NCBI GenBank assembly: GCA_012295275.1
Contig: CM022677.1
Location: 1,568,083-1,632,082, forward strand
Origin: Chrysomallon squamiferum
Lineage: Eukaryota; Mollusca; Gastropoda; Neomphalida; Peltospiridae
Length of the DNA stretch: 64,000 nucleotides
Direction of reading: 5' to 3'
The notes below the pieces were generated by a model. That model was not told the DNA's origin. It ran no database searches and was given only the letters and a program-made list of their open reading frames with translations. Shown in pieces: positions 1-11,157 of the stretch (positions within the stretch are counted from its first letter, which is position 1; every line of letters starts with the position of its first letter). Both the position numbers and the translations under genes were made by a program.

Positions 1-289
1 ACATCTAAAATAATAATATGATGCTTGCTGAAGGACGAAGTTAGTTTCATTTTTGCAACATCTTCCTCTCAGAATTTTGTTTATACATGGTAGAATTTGT
101 TGATAGTGTAAAACTAATGAAGTGAGGTAATTTTAATGCCAATACCCCCAAACCTTAATTCTTACGCAAAGGCTACTTCTAATGATGATACTAAAATTAT
201 TTTTATTATTATTATAACATCCATAGTAATATTTACAATATCCCTAACATTGAGCCGTATCTCTAACTCTGACCTGAAACTATTTTCCA

Positions 290-830
290 CACTACCGTAA
301 TCCTAAGTCTAACCCAAACAATAACCCTAATCTTAACCCTAACCTAACCTAACCTAACCTAACCCTAACCTAACCCTAGCTCAAATTCTAAACCTAATCC
401 TAACTAAGTCCACAACGTGGATTTTTACATTAACGCTCCTCCTAATGGTGACCCTAAAATTATTTTGCATATTATCGTAACACTGATAATAATCTTTAAA
501 TAAACATCACCTTAACCCTTACCCTAACCCTAAATTAACCCTAACCCTAACCTTAATCCTAACCCTAAGCCTAACCCTCATCCTAAAGCTAACCAGCGCC
601 GAACTTCTAAAGCTAATCTTACTCAAGTCCCGATCCTTGGTTCTTAACGCTACTTCTAATCGTGAGTCTAAAATTATTTCCACATTATCATAACCTCATA
701 CTAAAATTTACATAACCCGAGCTCGAACCCTAACCCAAACCTTAAGCCCTAACTCTGACGCTAAAGAAGTGCCTAACTTTAAATCTTATGCAAAGTCTAT
801 TTCTAACCCTGACCCTAAAACTATTATTAA
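290..830 (+). repeat. Degenerate telomere-like CCCTAA repeats (copy A)
   Basis: Dense, imperfect runs of CCTAACC / CCCTAA and variants (ACCCTAATCC, CTAACCTAACC), all on the plus strand, interspersed with unique AT-rich bases. This resembles an interstitial block derived from TTAGGG telomere repeats or a satellite that resembles them. The units are far too diverged to be an active telomere, and the block is duplicated in copy B. Confidence 0.7.
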
Positions 831-1218
831 GGTTATTTTATAGATTTTACTTTTTAGTCATTTGACCTACTTAAATATTGTTGTTTTTTTTTGTTGTTTT
901 TTTCTTGCAGGTTGGAGCAAACTTTGAGATGAACATCGAGAAGAAATGTTTTAATTAGTTTTTTTATTATGGTATTTTTTCTTTACTTGTTTATACATTT
1001 TGCCTGTGTGGAGTCTGTGGAAACAGATAACGTGTTTTCAGTTTAGTTAGGTAGTTAACGTGATTCAGTGTTTTTATTATTTATCGCTAACACGTGTTTC
1101 AATAACAAGCTGAACAACTTTCAGTACAGAATCCAGTTATTCATAAGCAAAGAAATTTAAATAGATGAAACACAGGACATTAACAATATCAAACATAGAA
1201 AAATTTGATAATAAAGGA

Positions 1219-1265
<47 letters not shown>

Positions 1266-1655
1266 ATGAATTTTATTTCAAATATTTATAATTACATTAA
1301 ACCATTAAACCAAGTTTTTCCTCTGTACCTAGTGTTATCTTGAATACAACAAAGGTTAAAGATTTATTTTAAGAAGTGTTTTATCTGGGTCAGTCACGCG
1401 GTCAGCAGATTGTTGGAGAGAGAAATATTTGATATCAGGTCTGTACTCTTATTAAATCACTGAATTGTCAGAAAATTAGTTACAACAGGGAAATTTTACT
1501 ATTAGACATTCTGATTATTTTCTGTTGTATAAGCCATACAGACCCGAATATTACTTTTTCTTATAAACAGTAACATTCAACTATGTTCATGATGTTTTCG
1601 CAGTCTGTAATAATTTTCGAATCTGGAAGAGGGGGAAGAGATAACGGCTGCTTGA

Positions 1656-1657
<2 letters not shown>

Positions 1658-1706
<49 letters not shown>

Positions 1707-1866
1707 TATACACACATACATATATACAGCAATACATACAAACATGTGTGTATGTGTTTGCGAACTCATATTAAAATCACATGCTCACACATACATATAC
1801 ACACATATACATGCTTGCATACAGGCAAGAAAGAAAAATTGTGTGTGTGTGTGTGTGTGTGTGTGC
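1658..1866. repeat. (CA)n and (GT)n microsatellites
   Basis: (CA)n at about 1658-1703 followed by (GT)n at about 1841-1866, an inverted pair of dinucleotide tracts. Copy B lacks the whole stretch (joins at about 49633), so the tracts were gained in A or lost in B after duplication. Confidence 0.9.
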
Positions 1867-2079
1867 GTGCGTATTTGATTTAATATGAATTCTTAGGTTC
1901 AGTAAAGTAAATCGCTGTCAAGATATATGTAAGATAAAAATCACAAACGCACTGATTTGACCCAAAGTGAAAAAACGTCGACTGCTAGCTTATGATTCTA
2001 ATTTACCTTAGAAAATGAAAACAAATAAATAAATAGACAGAGATATATAAAGCAGATCGACTGTTAGGAACTAAGGAAC

Positions 2080-2120
<41 letters not shown>

Positions 2121-2247
2121 GGAGTAATAATAAAAATCAAGAAGTTATAAAGAAGTAATAAATATTTTAATTTTCATTTTTTTACATTTCTTTTCTGGCA
2201 GTTTCACAGAAGTGAACGGTTTTTAAAAGTTACATACTGAAATTTAC

Positions 2248-2362
2248 ACACCGTAACTGAAATTTCATTCATGTTGAAAGGAAGATCAGAAGGTTACATA
2301 GATGCTGATACTGGGTAAGTCATCAGTTTAAAATTCAAACCATTGACCTCATAGGTAAAATT

Positions 2363-2369
<7 letters not shown>
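2248..2369 (+). pseudogene. Decayed exon copy of the secreted-protein gene (inverted)
   Basis: Read on the plus strand this stretch closely matches the last exon of the gene fragment at 4905-5843, which lies on the minus strand, so the two are in inverted orientation. It encodes the same 'EISFMLKGRSEGYIDAD' string, but the frame is closed by TAA at 2316-2318 and TAG at 2352-2354, where the other copy is open. It ends in CAGGT directly followed by a long (CT)n tract (2370-2444), just as the other copy runs into its own tract. It is a dead, partial duplicate made before the segmental duplication, because copy B shares both stops. Confidence 0.85.
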
Positions 2370-2448
<79 letters not shown>

Positions 2449-2700
2449 GTAATAACAGTCATAACAGTATGATAGTAGTAGTAATAACAGTAATAACAGT
2501 AGTAGCTAACAGTAGAAGTATTGACAGTCGTAGAATTAGAAGTAGTTTTATCAAATATAGTAACAGTAGTTAAAGTAACTGAAGTACTAATAATAGTTTA
2601 GTGCTATTGATATTAGTAGTGGCAGTAAAGCTGTAGCAGCAACAGTACTATTAGCAGCTTTAGTAATAGTATTTTTAGTAGTAGTAGTAATAATAAATGT
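2370..2700. repeat. (CT)n tract followed by AGT/AAC trinucleotide-rich DNA
   Basis: A pure (CT)n run of about 75 bases (2370-2444) is followed by about 250 bases of imperfect AGT, AAC and AAT trinucleotides. Reading frames across it are low-complexity (Leu, Thr, Ala) and I do not accept them as genes. The copy B counterpart (50480-51420) is longer and includes a pure (AGT)n run near 50978-51020. Confidence 0.9.
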
Positions 2701-3660
2701 TGTAGCTGTTGTTGTTTGTTCTATTTGTAACAAGTTAACAGCAGTGAGAATGTTACAAACATGTTGTAGTAGCTGTAATAGTACAGGTAACAGTGGTTGT
2801 AATAAGTAACTATACAAATACCACACCCCTCCCATTATTTAAACAAGCTCGGACCTCGATGTTGTATTTCATGTTAAAGAGAAAACATCAGTTTACTAAA
2901 TAAGTCCATGGATTGTGACTGAAATACCTCACCTGAGTTTTATCTCCATCACGAGATGGTCAAAGTTATCTTCAAGCGGGTATGTTAGATCTCTTCAAGC
3001 GGGTATGTTAGATCACGTATTTGTGTGTTTGTCTCGTAGAACTGAAACCTGGTTTCCACAGTAACACAGCCTCATTGTCATATCTTTGTTAAAAAATATC
3101 CAGGTAATAAAGCTGAGAACTTTGGCCGTGACAAAACAGATTAGTAGGTCTTGTTTCGCTCACTCCAGTTTTAATAATAAGTTAATTATAAACAAACTGA
3201 ACACAGATAACAACTATTTCAAATGGTGGTCATAGAACTTTTCGAATTTACAATAATACTATAATTAATTCAATGCAACTAAATTTTATTAGATTAAAAT
3301 AATGACTCGGGTAACTTCAGACGATAAACATTTTTATTACAATAAAATTAGAATTTACAGAACAATTTAGCTTTTACATACAGCCATAGCAATAGTATTT
3401 GTATTAACATAGTAAGTTTTGCTTCAGTAACAAATAAAATGTTATCTGAACCAGATTCAAAATAGGTTATGCGGTGAATGGAGACTTGAAAAGCTATATA
3501 AATGAAAAAAATAAAAAAATAAGTATGGAAAGGGAGAAGCACAAGAAGAAAAATCTCCTTTGTTCTTCAGAGAAACAAAATCTTATCTTAATCTCCTAAG
3601 ATTTTTTTTTTTTTCTCTCTCTCTGGACGCTGTTAACTGAACAAAAGACGGAGATTTGAC

Positions 3661-3761
3661 TTTGTCATTTCGACCTTTTCTTTCCTGGGAAAAAATATCT
3701 CTGTGTATAAATGTGTGTGTGTATACATTTTCCACAGGAAAGAAACGGTCGAAATGACAAA
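3661..3761. repeat. Near-perfect inverted repeat (hairpin), copy A
   Basis: Bases 3661-3687 pair with 3735-3761 at 26 of 27 positions. Pairing continues inward imperfectly (GGAAAA against TTTTCC), leaving a short GT-rich loop. The total is about 100 nt. It could be a tiny foldback MITE, or a transcribed hairpin of pre-miRNA size. Copy B has the same structure (52377-52477). Confidence 0.85.
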
Positions 3762-3963
3762 TAACAGAAAGTAGCGGCAACCTATGTTAAAATAATTTAC
3801 GTTTATTTTTGTAAATTTATTGACAAGCACATTATCACCATATTTCATATAATAATTAATATCGGGAAATCAATTTAATTACACTGTCATAAAATAATAA
3901 TTTTACTCAGTGATATTTGTTTCACACACAGACGCACACACACACACACGTATATGCAGGTGT

Positions 3964-3967
<4 letters not shown>

Positions 3968-4029
<62 letters not shown>
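3968..4029. repeat. (GA)n microsatellite
   Basis: Pure (GA)n of about 60 bases preceded by a short (CA)n tract. In copy B it is only about 24 bases (52686-52709), showing strong length change between the duplicates. Confidence 0.95.
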
Positions 4030-4034
<5 letters not shown>

Positions 4035-4805
4035 AATTACACATATAAAAATAATAAAATTTATTATAATTTACAATTACAATTATGCTCGTAGTTTGCG
4101 TATATTTGTGGTGTTGTTTTATTTTTAATCATATCTCTCTTGTGGCAATTGAATGAACCTGACAGTGTCAAACATCCAAGAACTCCTCTCTTTCACGCAT
4201 AGAAACAAACATTAAATATCCCAAAGCATCCATGTTTGAAGCTTGTTGCCAACGGTGAACAAACCATGAATGTCAAATGCTAGGAGACTTGTTACCATGG
4301 AGAAAGTAAAACATTACTCAGTAAGAAAACATTATTATTCTCATTTCTATTTTTTGTTATGTTCACTTTTATGACCTATATAATAGACGTAGATGTCGTG
4401 CTAGTGGAAAACAACAAAGACAGGTGACGTCTTTATGAATGAAAAATAGGAACCTTGCACTAAGCTGTTTAATACAAAGTCAGTGCGACGTGTGACTATC
4501 TGAGTACGTGCCGAGCTTATCAACACTGACGATGAATGTTCTGCTATCAGTAACATAAAACACATCTACTTAATCACTTAAGCGTTGTGACTTTTTTGAG
4601 AAACAGAGAGTATTAGAGTGTGGCTTTTGTGTACTTATTTACCAGAGTTATGTTATATACTCTAGAAAGAGAATACACAAATAAATGAATATGAGAGAGA
4701 GTGAAAGAAATCAGAAGGGAGCGGAACATGACATAAATAAATATTTGATTATAAATCATTTTTGAACACCTGCTGACATACATGCATACATACGCACACA
4801 TACAC

Positions 4806-4809
<4 letters not shown>

Positions 4810-4900
<91 letters not shown>
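4810..4900. repeat. (GA)n microsatellite at the exon edge
   Basis: About 90 bases of pure (GA)n on the plus strand, i.e. (CT)n on the strand of the neighbouring gene fragment. It begins exactly where the last recognisable exon ends. Confidence 0.95.
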
Positions 4901-4903
<3 letters not shown>

Positions 4904-5843
4904 CTAATTTTACAAATGAGGTCACTGGTTTGATTCTTAGCCTGAAGACTGACCCAATATCAGCATCTATGTAACCTTCTGATCTTCCTTTTAACATGAA
5001 TGAAATTTCAGTTACGGTGATTTTCGATGCATCAGGTCCTGGATACACTTTCAAAGTTGCCTAATTTGAAAATAAATGATTATTTGTTTTGTTTTGTTCA
5101 AACAGAGGTGGGTAAAACTCCAGTAGACAGGAGACAAAGCAACACAATCAGTATTATTTGGTTCTCTTCTGTTTACAAAAGCTTTATACACTGGTAGAGT
5201 AGCTATTAGTTTGTACTGTTTCACGCTGTCGAGGTATACTGGTATTTTGACGTTGTCCTCTTCCGCACATTTAGATGGGTAACCTTTCTGTCTAAGTTTA
5301 GCTTTTTTGTCAACATTAATTCGAGGCGAAGAGTTCAGACGGGGCAGATCACTCGTACAGTGAAGTTTACACTGAAGCATGTCCTGCGCGAGACTGCTGT
5401 CATTAATATCTAGACTGACTGTGTCCAGTTCCACTCCATCAGATCCGTGAACCTGGATCTTTAAAATATACCAACCTCTTTCCAGAATTACTGATCCTTT
5501 CATCTCGGTACTGGAATGAAAAACATTCTAGTTATCTCCAGCTGTTTCTGGTGATATGGTGACAAGGGATCCCATTTTCTTCTGGTTTAAAACTGCTGTG
5601 ATGTTTTCGGGATCGTTGCCATTGGAGTATCGTAAACTGGAGATTTCTACCGTGGTTGTTTTCTTCAGACAGAAGTAAAAATTAATGGTTTCGTAGCCTG
5701 TTAAAAACACTACCTTCTTTGACAAAGCGTTCGATCGAAAATGTATTCGGTGTTTATCTCGAACCTCGGAGGCTGGTAATGGGTAACTGTTGCTAGGACA
5801 TAATCTACAGAACGCTAAAAGTAGAACGGTCTTCACAACGAAC
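4901..5843 (-). pseudogene. 5'-truncated gene for a secreted-looking protein, unknown family
   Basis: Not recognised. On the minus strand, 5843-5528 is open and starts with a hydrophobic stretch (LFVVKTVLLLAFC), resembling a signal peptide or membrane segment, but has no ATG: the frame opens just at the edge of the copy-A-only segment. It then hits TAG at 5528-5530 and continues in the SAME frame (8 codons later MKGSVILERGWY) to about 5110. This looks like one nonsense change in a longer exon. A further exon follows an acceptor (AAATTAG) near 5062 and encodes ATLKVYPGPDAS through SFVKLEV, ending at the (CT)n tract. No good GT donor is visible between these two pieces. A GWY...GVELD..SLDI pattern resembles the last strands of beta-sandwich binding modules, which is only an impression. 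Probably dead; it is absent from copy B. Confidence 0.6.
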
Positions 5844-5909
5844 AGTTTTCCAAAGTTTCCAAACTAGTTACGTATGATTCTTAGATGTTACATAAAAAGA
5901 CAAAACAGG

Positions 5910-6165
5910 GCCCGGCTGCTGTAGCTCAGCTGGTTATTGTGCACGTCCAGGCAAAGAAGGTTCAGGTCTGTTTATCAACACACTGAAACACTTTCCATAT
6001 AACTGAACATGCATTTGTTCAGTAGGGTGGAACCTGTCTTGACAATAGTCACACTGCCCATAGACGGGAATGGTGTGGTGAGCATAAGAACTGGTGCATC
6101 TGTCGCTGGACACGTGGCATCTTTTCGTATGTTGCCTGTTCATTCTCGAACTGCCTTACATGCAC
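5910..6165 (+). mobile_element. tRNA-derived SINE-like element, copy A
   Basis: A tRNA-like head is followed by unrelated body sequence. A-box-like TAGCTCAGCTGG is at 5922-5933 (an excellent match to the RNA polymerase III A box) and B-box-like GGTTCAGGTCT is at 5959-5969, with normal tRNA spacing. The part between cannot fold as a full cloverleaf by eye, so this is not a plain tRNA gene. The right end and any 3' tail are uncertain. Confidence 0.55.
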
Positions 6166-6838
6166 GGTCGAAATGAAAGGCAAGCAAACCCAAAAATTCG
6201 ATTAATGGTAGATTTAGCCGTGGACGGGTTATCGTATGGGGAGGTGTATCTGTGACTGTCAGTACACCCAATCCATAGCGTGCAAAGAAGAGACATCTCT
6301 GGGAAGTACTACCGAGGCAAGCGGAACAAACGCTGTGAACTGACCACTGGGAGACTTGTGCGCAGTTTGCCTCCATTTTGTCCAACGATCTCCAGAAAAC
6401 ATTCTGCGATCAATCAGTGGACTTTTGTTATTTCTGTCAAATGTAGTGTTTACTGTTGTGATTAGAGTTTGACAATAAACACAGTTCTTCTAAACATGTA
6501 TACAAATTAATTTAATTGAAATTCACACGATAAATGACATAATGGCTTTAACAAGGTCTGTATACAGTACTTTGCTAACAGCGCTTTTGTATTAGAAACA
6601 AAACATCGATGTATGTAATTTGATGTTTAATTTTATGTTTGTGACAATAGCGTGGCATTTGAAAGTTCGATACTTTGCCGTTTTTTAGGTCGCTTTGCGA
6701 TGAATTCAATAAAAGAAAGCATATGTGCGTCATACATATTTATATAGACCTCTGCTTTTGACATTTACTCTAAATGAGTGAATTCACTTAGGTGTTAACA
6801 GACTAATAATGTTCTTGTTCATTTAGCTGTGTAAAGGG

Positions 6839-7145
6839 CATAGGTTTTCAACCTAAGTGTCATGACCTCTAGAGGGCTCGCCAGACTTTTTTCTGGGGGT
6901 CGCGAGATCGTTCTTGAGCAATGGTATGTTTTAGTTTTTTCAACTTGACTTGGAAGGAGGAATAAATAAAAACGTGTAGATTGGTTTGGGACCCGTCATA
7001 GTGAATATAGATTCCTTTTGTACTGACTTTGGTTGATGAAAATATGGTAACACTACATATTATTGAATCAAACATTTTAAAGGGGTCTTCGCTCATACTG
7101 AGTTCCTCATAAGGGTCAAGGTATGATAAAGGTTGAAAACCAGTG
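6839..7145. mobile_element. hAT-like MITE, copy A
   Basis: About 307 bp bounded by an inverted pair, CATAGGTTTTCAACCT at the left and AGGTTGAAAACCAGTG at the right. The CACTGGTTTTCAACC end closely resembles the CAGTGGTTCTCAACC ends of hAT (Charlie-type) elements, and the internal GGGGTCGCGAG motif is also typical of hAT-derived MITEs. There is no transposase coding. Flanks GTGTAAAG and GTATAGAG could be a decayed 8-bp target duplication (6 of 8, offset by 2 bases). Confidence 0.65.
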
Positions 7146-7364
7146 GTATAGAGTTACCTCCCATTAGTCATAGGCTTATTTGTCATACAGTGGCTAATTG
7201 TTGGCATTGAATTGATCGTATTTTATTCTTGAATTTACACCAGATATCCGAAGTAGAGTGATCCAGATTTTTTTCAAAGTTTTGTTCATAATAGATTATA
7301 GTCAGCTTGGGAAATCTCTCCCCATTTTCAAAACTCTTTTATAAAGTATATTTTTATCTTTATT

Positions 7365-8208
<844 letters not shown>

Positions 8209-9464
8209 TTACACTAAAAATAACAAAGCAGGTATTTGTCCGTGTGTCACATGTGTACGAAGTCGTCTGTCACTGTGTTTAGATTTGTGTGACTCAGAAA
8301 ATCTACAAACAAAAGAGTCTACAACAATTTCTGATTTACCTTTAACTCCACACAATGAGCGTTCTCCCTTAACATTAACAAACAAGCTGTACTCAGTGTC
8401 TTTAGTAATCTTCACTGGACGTCTGAACACGACGTCATACACGTCAGACACGACGTGTTCATATCTCTGTGTCAGTGTAGACCCGTCCAGTATTTCGTCT
8501 GTTCTTGTGTCAGTGACGAAGGCGCTGACGTCGTAGTTTCGTGGTTGGTTGTAACCGTACAACTGAAATCCGCGAAGTAAAGCGTTTTTGTTGACAGAGA
8601 AAGTAATGGATTCATCTTCTTTACCAGAATATGTCAAGTAATCAAACAAACCAACACATAACCATACGAACCAAACCTGTTTATTGTAATCTGTGTTTTA
8701 GGAATCATTGCAGTTCTCTTGTTTGAGTTGAAAGGTGAAACATCTTCATCACTGCTCACCAGGTGTGTTCAAAATCTTGTTTTCTTCTGTGTCAGTGAGT
8801 ATGTGAGTGGGTGTCACGTGTTTTACAAAATACGTCTGATCGAGTAATGGATAACGCACGTGCTTCACGACCTCTCCCAGTGCTTCGCGCATGTTTTTTT
8901 CATTCGTCTGTCTCCCTTGCTTCCTGCACGCGCTGTCAGCCCACTTCACAGCGGCTTCAAAAACATTTTTCTCGTCTGCTGTCAGTTCATCTGATCGTAC
9001 GATCTCAACCAGACATTCGTGACAAAGATCGGTGACTTCATCTGACTTCAGAACTTCGTCGCCATTTTTTTCCAAAATGAAGTCCAGAGTTTTTTTTTCC
9101 TTAGATCATGTTCATCAAACAGGTGAGCTTGTTCCAGCACGACGCACGCATTCCGTGACGACAACGACGACTCCAAATATTTCACGCACTGTTCTTCCAG
9201 TGTCGTGACGATGTACTTCCTCGATAGATACAGCAGACCGGTGACGTTGTCGCCTGTTAGGACGACGTCATCCGTGTAAAGATATCTGTGTAAAAGAAGT
9301 AGAGTAAGACTTTAAAATGTGAGATAATTATGTGAGATTATTCAATTAGAAAATAATTATATTACTAACAAAAACTGTATTGTTATCAACGTTCGTGTCG
9401 GTTTGTATGTTTCGTTACTCACTATGTTCGTACCTGTGTCTCTGTGTGTCTGTGTCTGTGTTTG

Positions 9465-9495
<31 letters not shown>

Positions 9496-9765
9496 TAACA
9501 TACTTTAAAAACTCGGTAAAAATATCTGCCTGAACATCAGGCAAGATGATGCTGTTTTGTTCGCGAAGTTCTCCCATAATCATTTTGTGGAAGACATTGC
9601 TTCTGATCATCAGGATGAAGCGATGAGCTTCAACCATTGTTTGATCTTCCCCAACAATAAATCTGACGTCGCTGTCTGTTCTCGTACGAAAAACGTGTTC
9701 AATACACTCCGTTAGTGTTTTCCCTGTCTGCCAACTTGAAACTTCTGCTGAGGTGGCCATGTTTT
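8209..9765 (-). pseudogene. BTB-BACK-PHR protein gene (BTBD6-like), frame-disrupted
   Basis: Exon 1 (9765-9502) follows an acceptor (TATTTTTTAG) and has ATG at 9760. It encodes a BTB domain (DSDVRFIVG, AHRFILMIRSNVFHKM) and ends at a GTATGT donor beside a (GT)n tract. Exon 2 starts at 9285 (KYLYTDDVVL); BTB continues and a BACK domain begins (ACVVLEQAHLFDEHDL). A run of nine A (9090-9098) shifts the frame before LDFILEKNGDEVLKSDE; seven or ten A would restore it. The rest (8757-8209) encodes a PHR domain (SVNKNALLRGFQLYGY) ending in the family-typical HGQIPALLF. Between BACK and PHR, either a 69-nt intron (8691-8759, GTGAGC...CACAG) keeps one frame, or the PHR-start motif ITINRFGSYG lies in another frame and two more indels exist. 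BTBD6-type proteins act as Cul3 adaptors. Could be a live gene with a homopolymer error, or a young pseudogene. Confidence 0.8.
9440..9495. repeat. (GT)n-rich tract in BTB intron 1
   Basis: Interrupted (GT)n beginning a few bases after the GTATGT donor of the first coding exon. It explains why reading frame from this exon runs on into His-Thr repeats. Confidence 0.9.
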
Positions 9766-9961
9766 CTAAAAAATAAAAAATAATAATAATAATAAAAATA
9801 AAATAATAATAATAATAACCTCATACGAAATATAATTTTAAAATGTTTCTAATACGAAGCCTCACATTGCAGTGATCAGTTTTCTATATTCACATCTAGC
9901 TATGACCTGTACATAGAAATATTTCAAATACTAAACATTTTTATGTAAAAAAATAATCAAC

Positions 9962-10040
9962 CTGAGATAATTTCTAACAATCGAGTACTTTCTGTTTAAG
10001 GCCTGTACTGTTCAACACTGAGATCAGAAATCTAAAAACA
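9962..10040 (-). promoter_or_regulatory. Candidate 5' UTR exon c of the BTB gene
   Basis: On the minus strand this stretch ends in CTCAG|GTTGAT, a plausible donor, about 200 bp upstream of the coding exon's acceptor. It shares the core 'GATC..AGT...AGAAATTAT.TCAG' with two further copies upstream (10402-10475 and 11974-12065). Non-coding. Confidence 0.35.
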
Positions 10041-10385
10041 AATAAATAAATAAAAGATAATGAAAGAAAGAAAACAAATCAGATAAATATATACCAAATC
10101 GATAAAAGATAAAAAGAAGTACATTATGCTTACACTAGTGATTATTATGATGACGACAACAACAATAATTATTATTATAATTATTATTATACCCAGACAT
10201 ATTTAACTGTGGGAGATACGAATGTACATATAGTCATTTATACCAATTTACTCCTCGAAAAGACAAAATAATTAACCGACAATAACAAATCTAAAAGAAA
10301 CACTATAAAAGAAAAAAGAATAATAAGTGAGGAAAATCAAGGAAAACGACGTGAAACTTTTCAAATATAAAACAATATAAAATAC

Positions 10386-10475
10386 CTTGTAATTTCAACT
10401 TCCTGATCGACAATTTCTTATAAGCGACTATTTTCTATCAACTCAGTTATAGATCACAGATGTCACCGATCTAAG
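10386..10475 (-). promoter_or_regulatory. Candidate 5' UTR exon b
   Basis: Diverged copy of the same exon-like module (minus strand contains AAATTGTCGATCAGGA, then AAG|GTATTT further on). It lies about 360-450 bp downstream, on the minus strand, of the YY1/CRE module at 10832-10930. Confidence 0.3.
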
Positions 10476-10537
10476 AATAAATGAAATAATATAAAAATAA
10501 TATAAAGTAAGCGATATATAGCAACAGGCGTGAATTA

Positions 10538-10539
<2 letters not shown>

Positions 10540-10569
<30 letters not shown>

Positions 10570-10624
10570 AAGGATAGCAGTAGTAATAGTAATAGCAATA
10601 ACAATAACAATAATAATAATAATA

Positions 10625-10667
<43 letters not shown>

Positions 10668-10672
10668 GCATA
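10540..10672. repeat. AT and AAT microsatellites
   Basis: (TA)n at about 10548-10568, then AAC/AAT trinucleotides to 10665. Long Leu/Tyr/Ile frames read on the minus strand here are artefacts. Confidence 0.9.
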
Positions 10673-10831
10673 TTAAAGTCAGGATATACATAACTTTTTA
10701 CATTTCAATTAAAAAAAAAAAACGACACTTAAATAATTATTTGTTAGAGAACTAACTCTGATATATTTATAATAAATTAAGAACAGTGGAAGCGTCAACA
10801 CATAATAAAATATAAAATTTTATACACGTTC

Positions 10832-10930
10832 AATATGGCCGACTACTGTCAGTTCTGCTTTGTGTTCTTTTAGTTAGGAAACCCTCCACTGATAAACACG
10901 CGACTGACGTCAAATATCTTATACGTCATC
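10832..10930 (-). promoter_or_regulatory. Promoter-like module 1 (YY1-type core plus CRE)
   Basis: Contains AATATGGCCGAC (10832-10843), which fits the YY1 core AANATGGC, and TGACGTCA at 10905-10912, in a locally CpG-containing patch. It lies about 1.1 kb upstream of the BTB start codon on the minus strand. Related modules recur at 12531 and 15124. Confidence 0.4.
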
Positions 10931-11087
10931 AAGTGTTACGTTTCAGTTTCAGATTAAAATAAACAAATCGTGCTACGAGATATATGTACACTGATCTTAC
11001 ATAAATCTTCTTTACAATAAATTACATTTCAATAAATTGAATACTACAAGATGCCATTGTTTATACATAAGTTATAATGTAATAAAA

Positions 11088-11157
<70 letters not shown>

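Larger units (their letters stand above)
4350..5843. other. Segment private to copy A (indel against copy B)
   Basis: Comparison of flanks shows copy B joining bases equivalent to 4349 and 5844 with at most a couple of bases of ambiguity. The segment contains the secreted-protein gene fragment, (GA)n, and about 450 bases of plain AT-rich DNA. Either A gained it by insertion after duplication or B deleted it. I see no terminal inverted repeats or obvious target-site duplication, so transposition is not supported. Confidence 0.85.

Noticed and set aside
3583-3848. Two overlapping minus-strand frames near 3.6-3.85 kb
   Set aside because: They read through the inverted repeat at 3661-3761. No domain, and the frames are only partly kept in copy B.
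5910-5985. Plain tRNA gene
   Set aside because: A and B boxes are present, but the acceptor and anticodon stems do not form by eye; SINE head is the better reading.
6280-6465. Short plus-strand frame downstream of the SINE-like element, with counterparts in copy B
   Set aside because: Frame is broken in copy B by a one-base loss near 53515, and there is no domain; likely non-coding repeat body.
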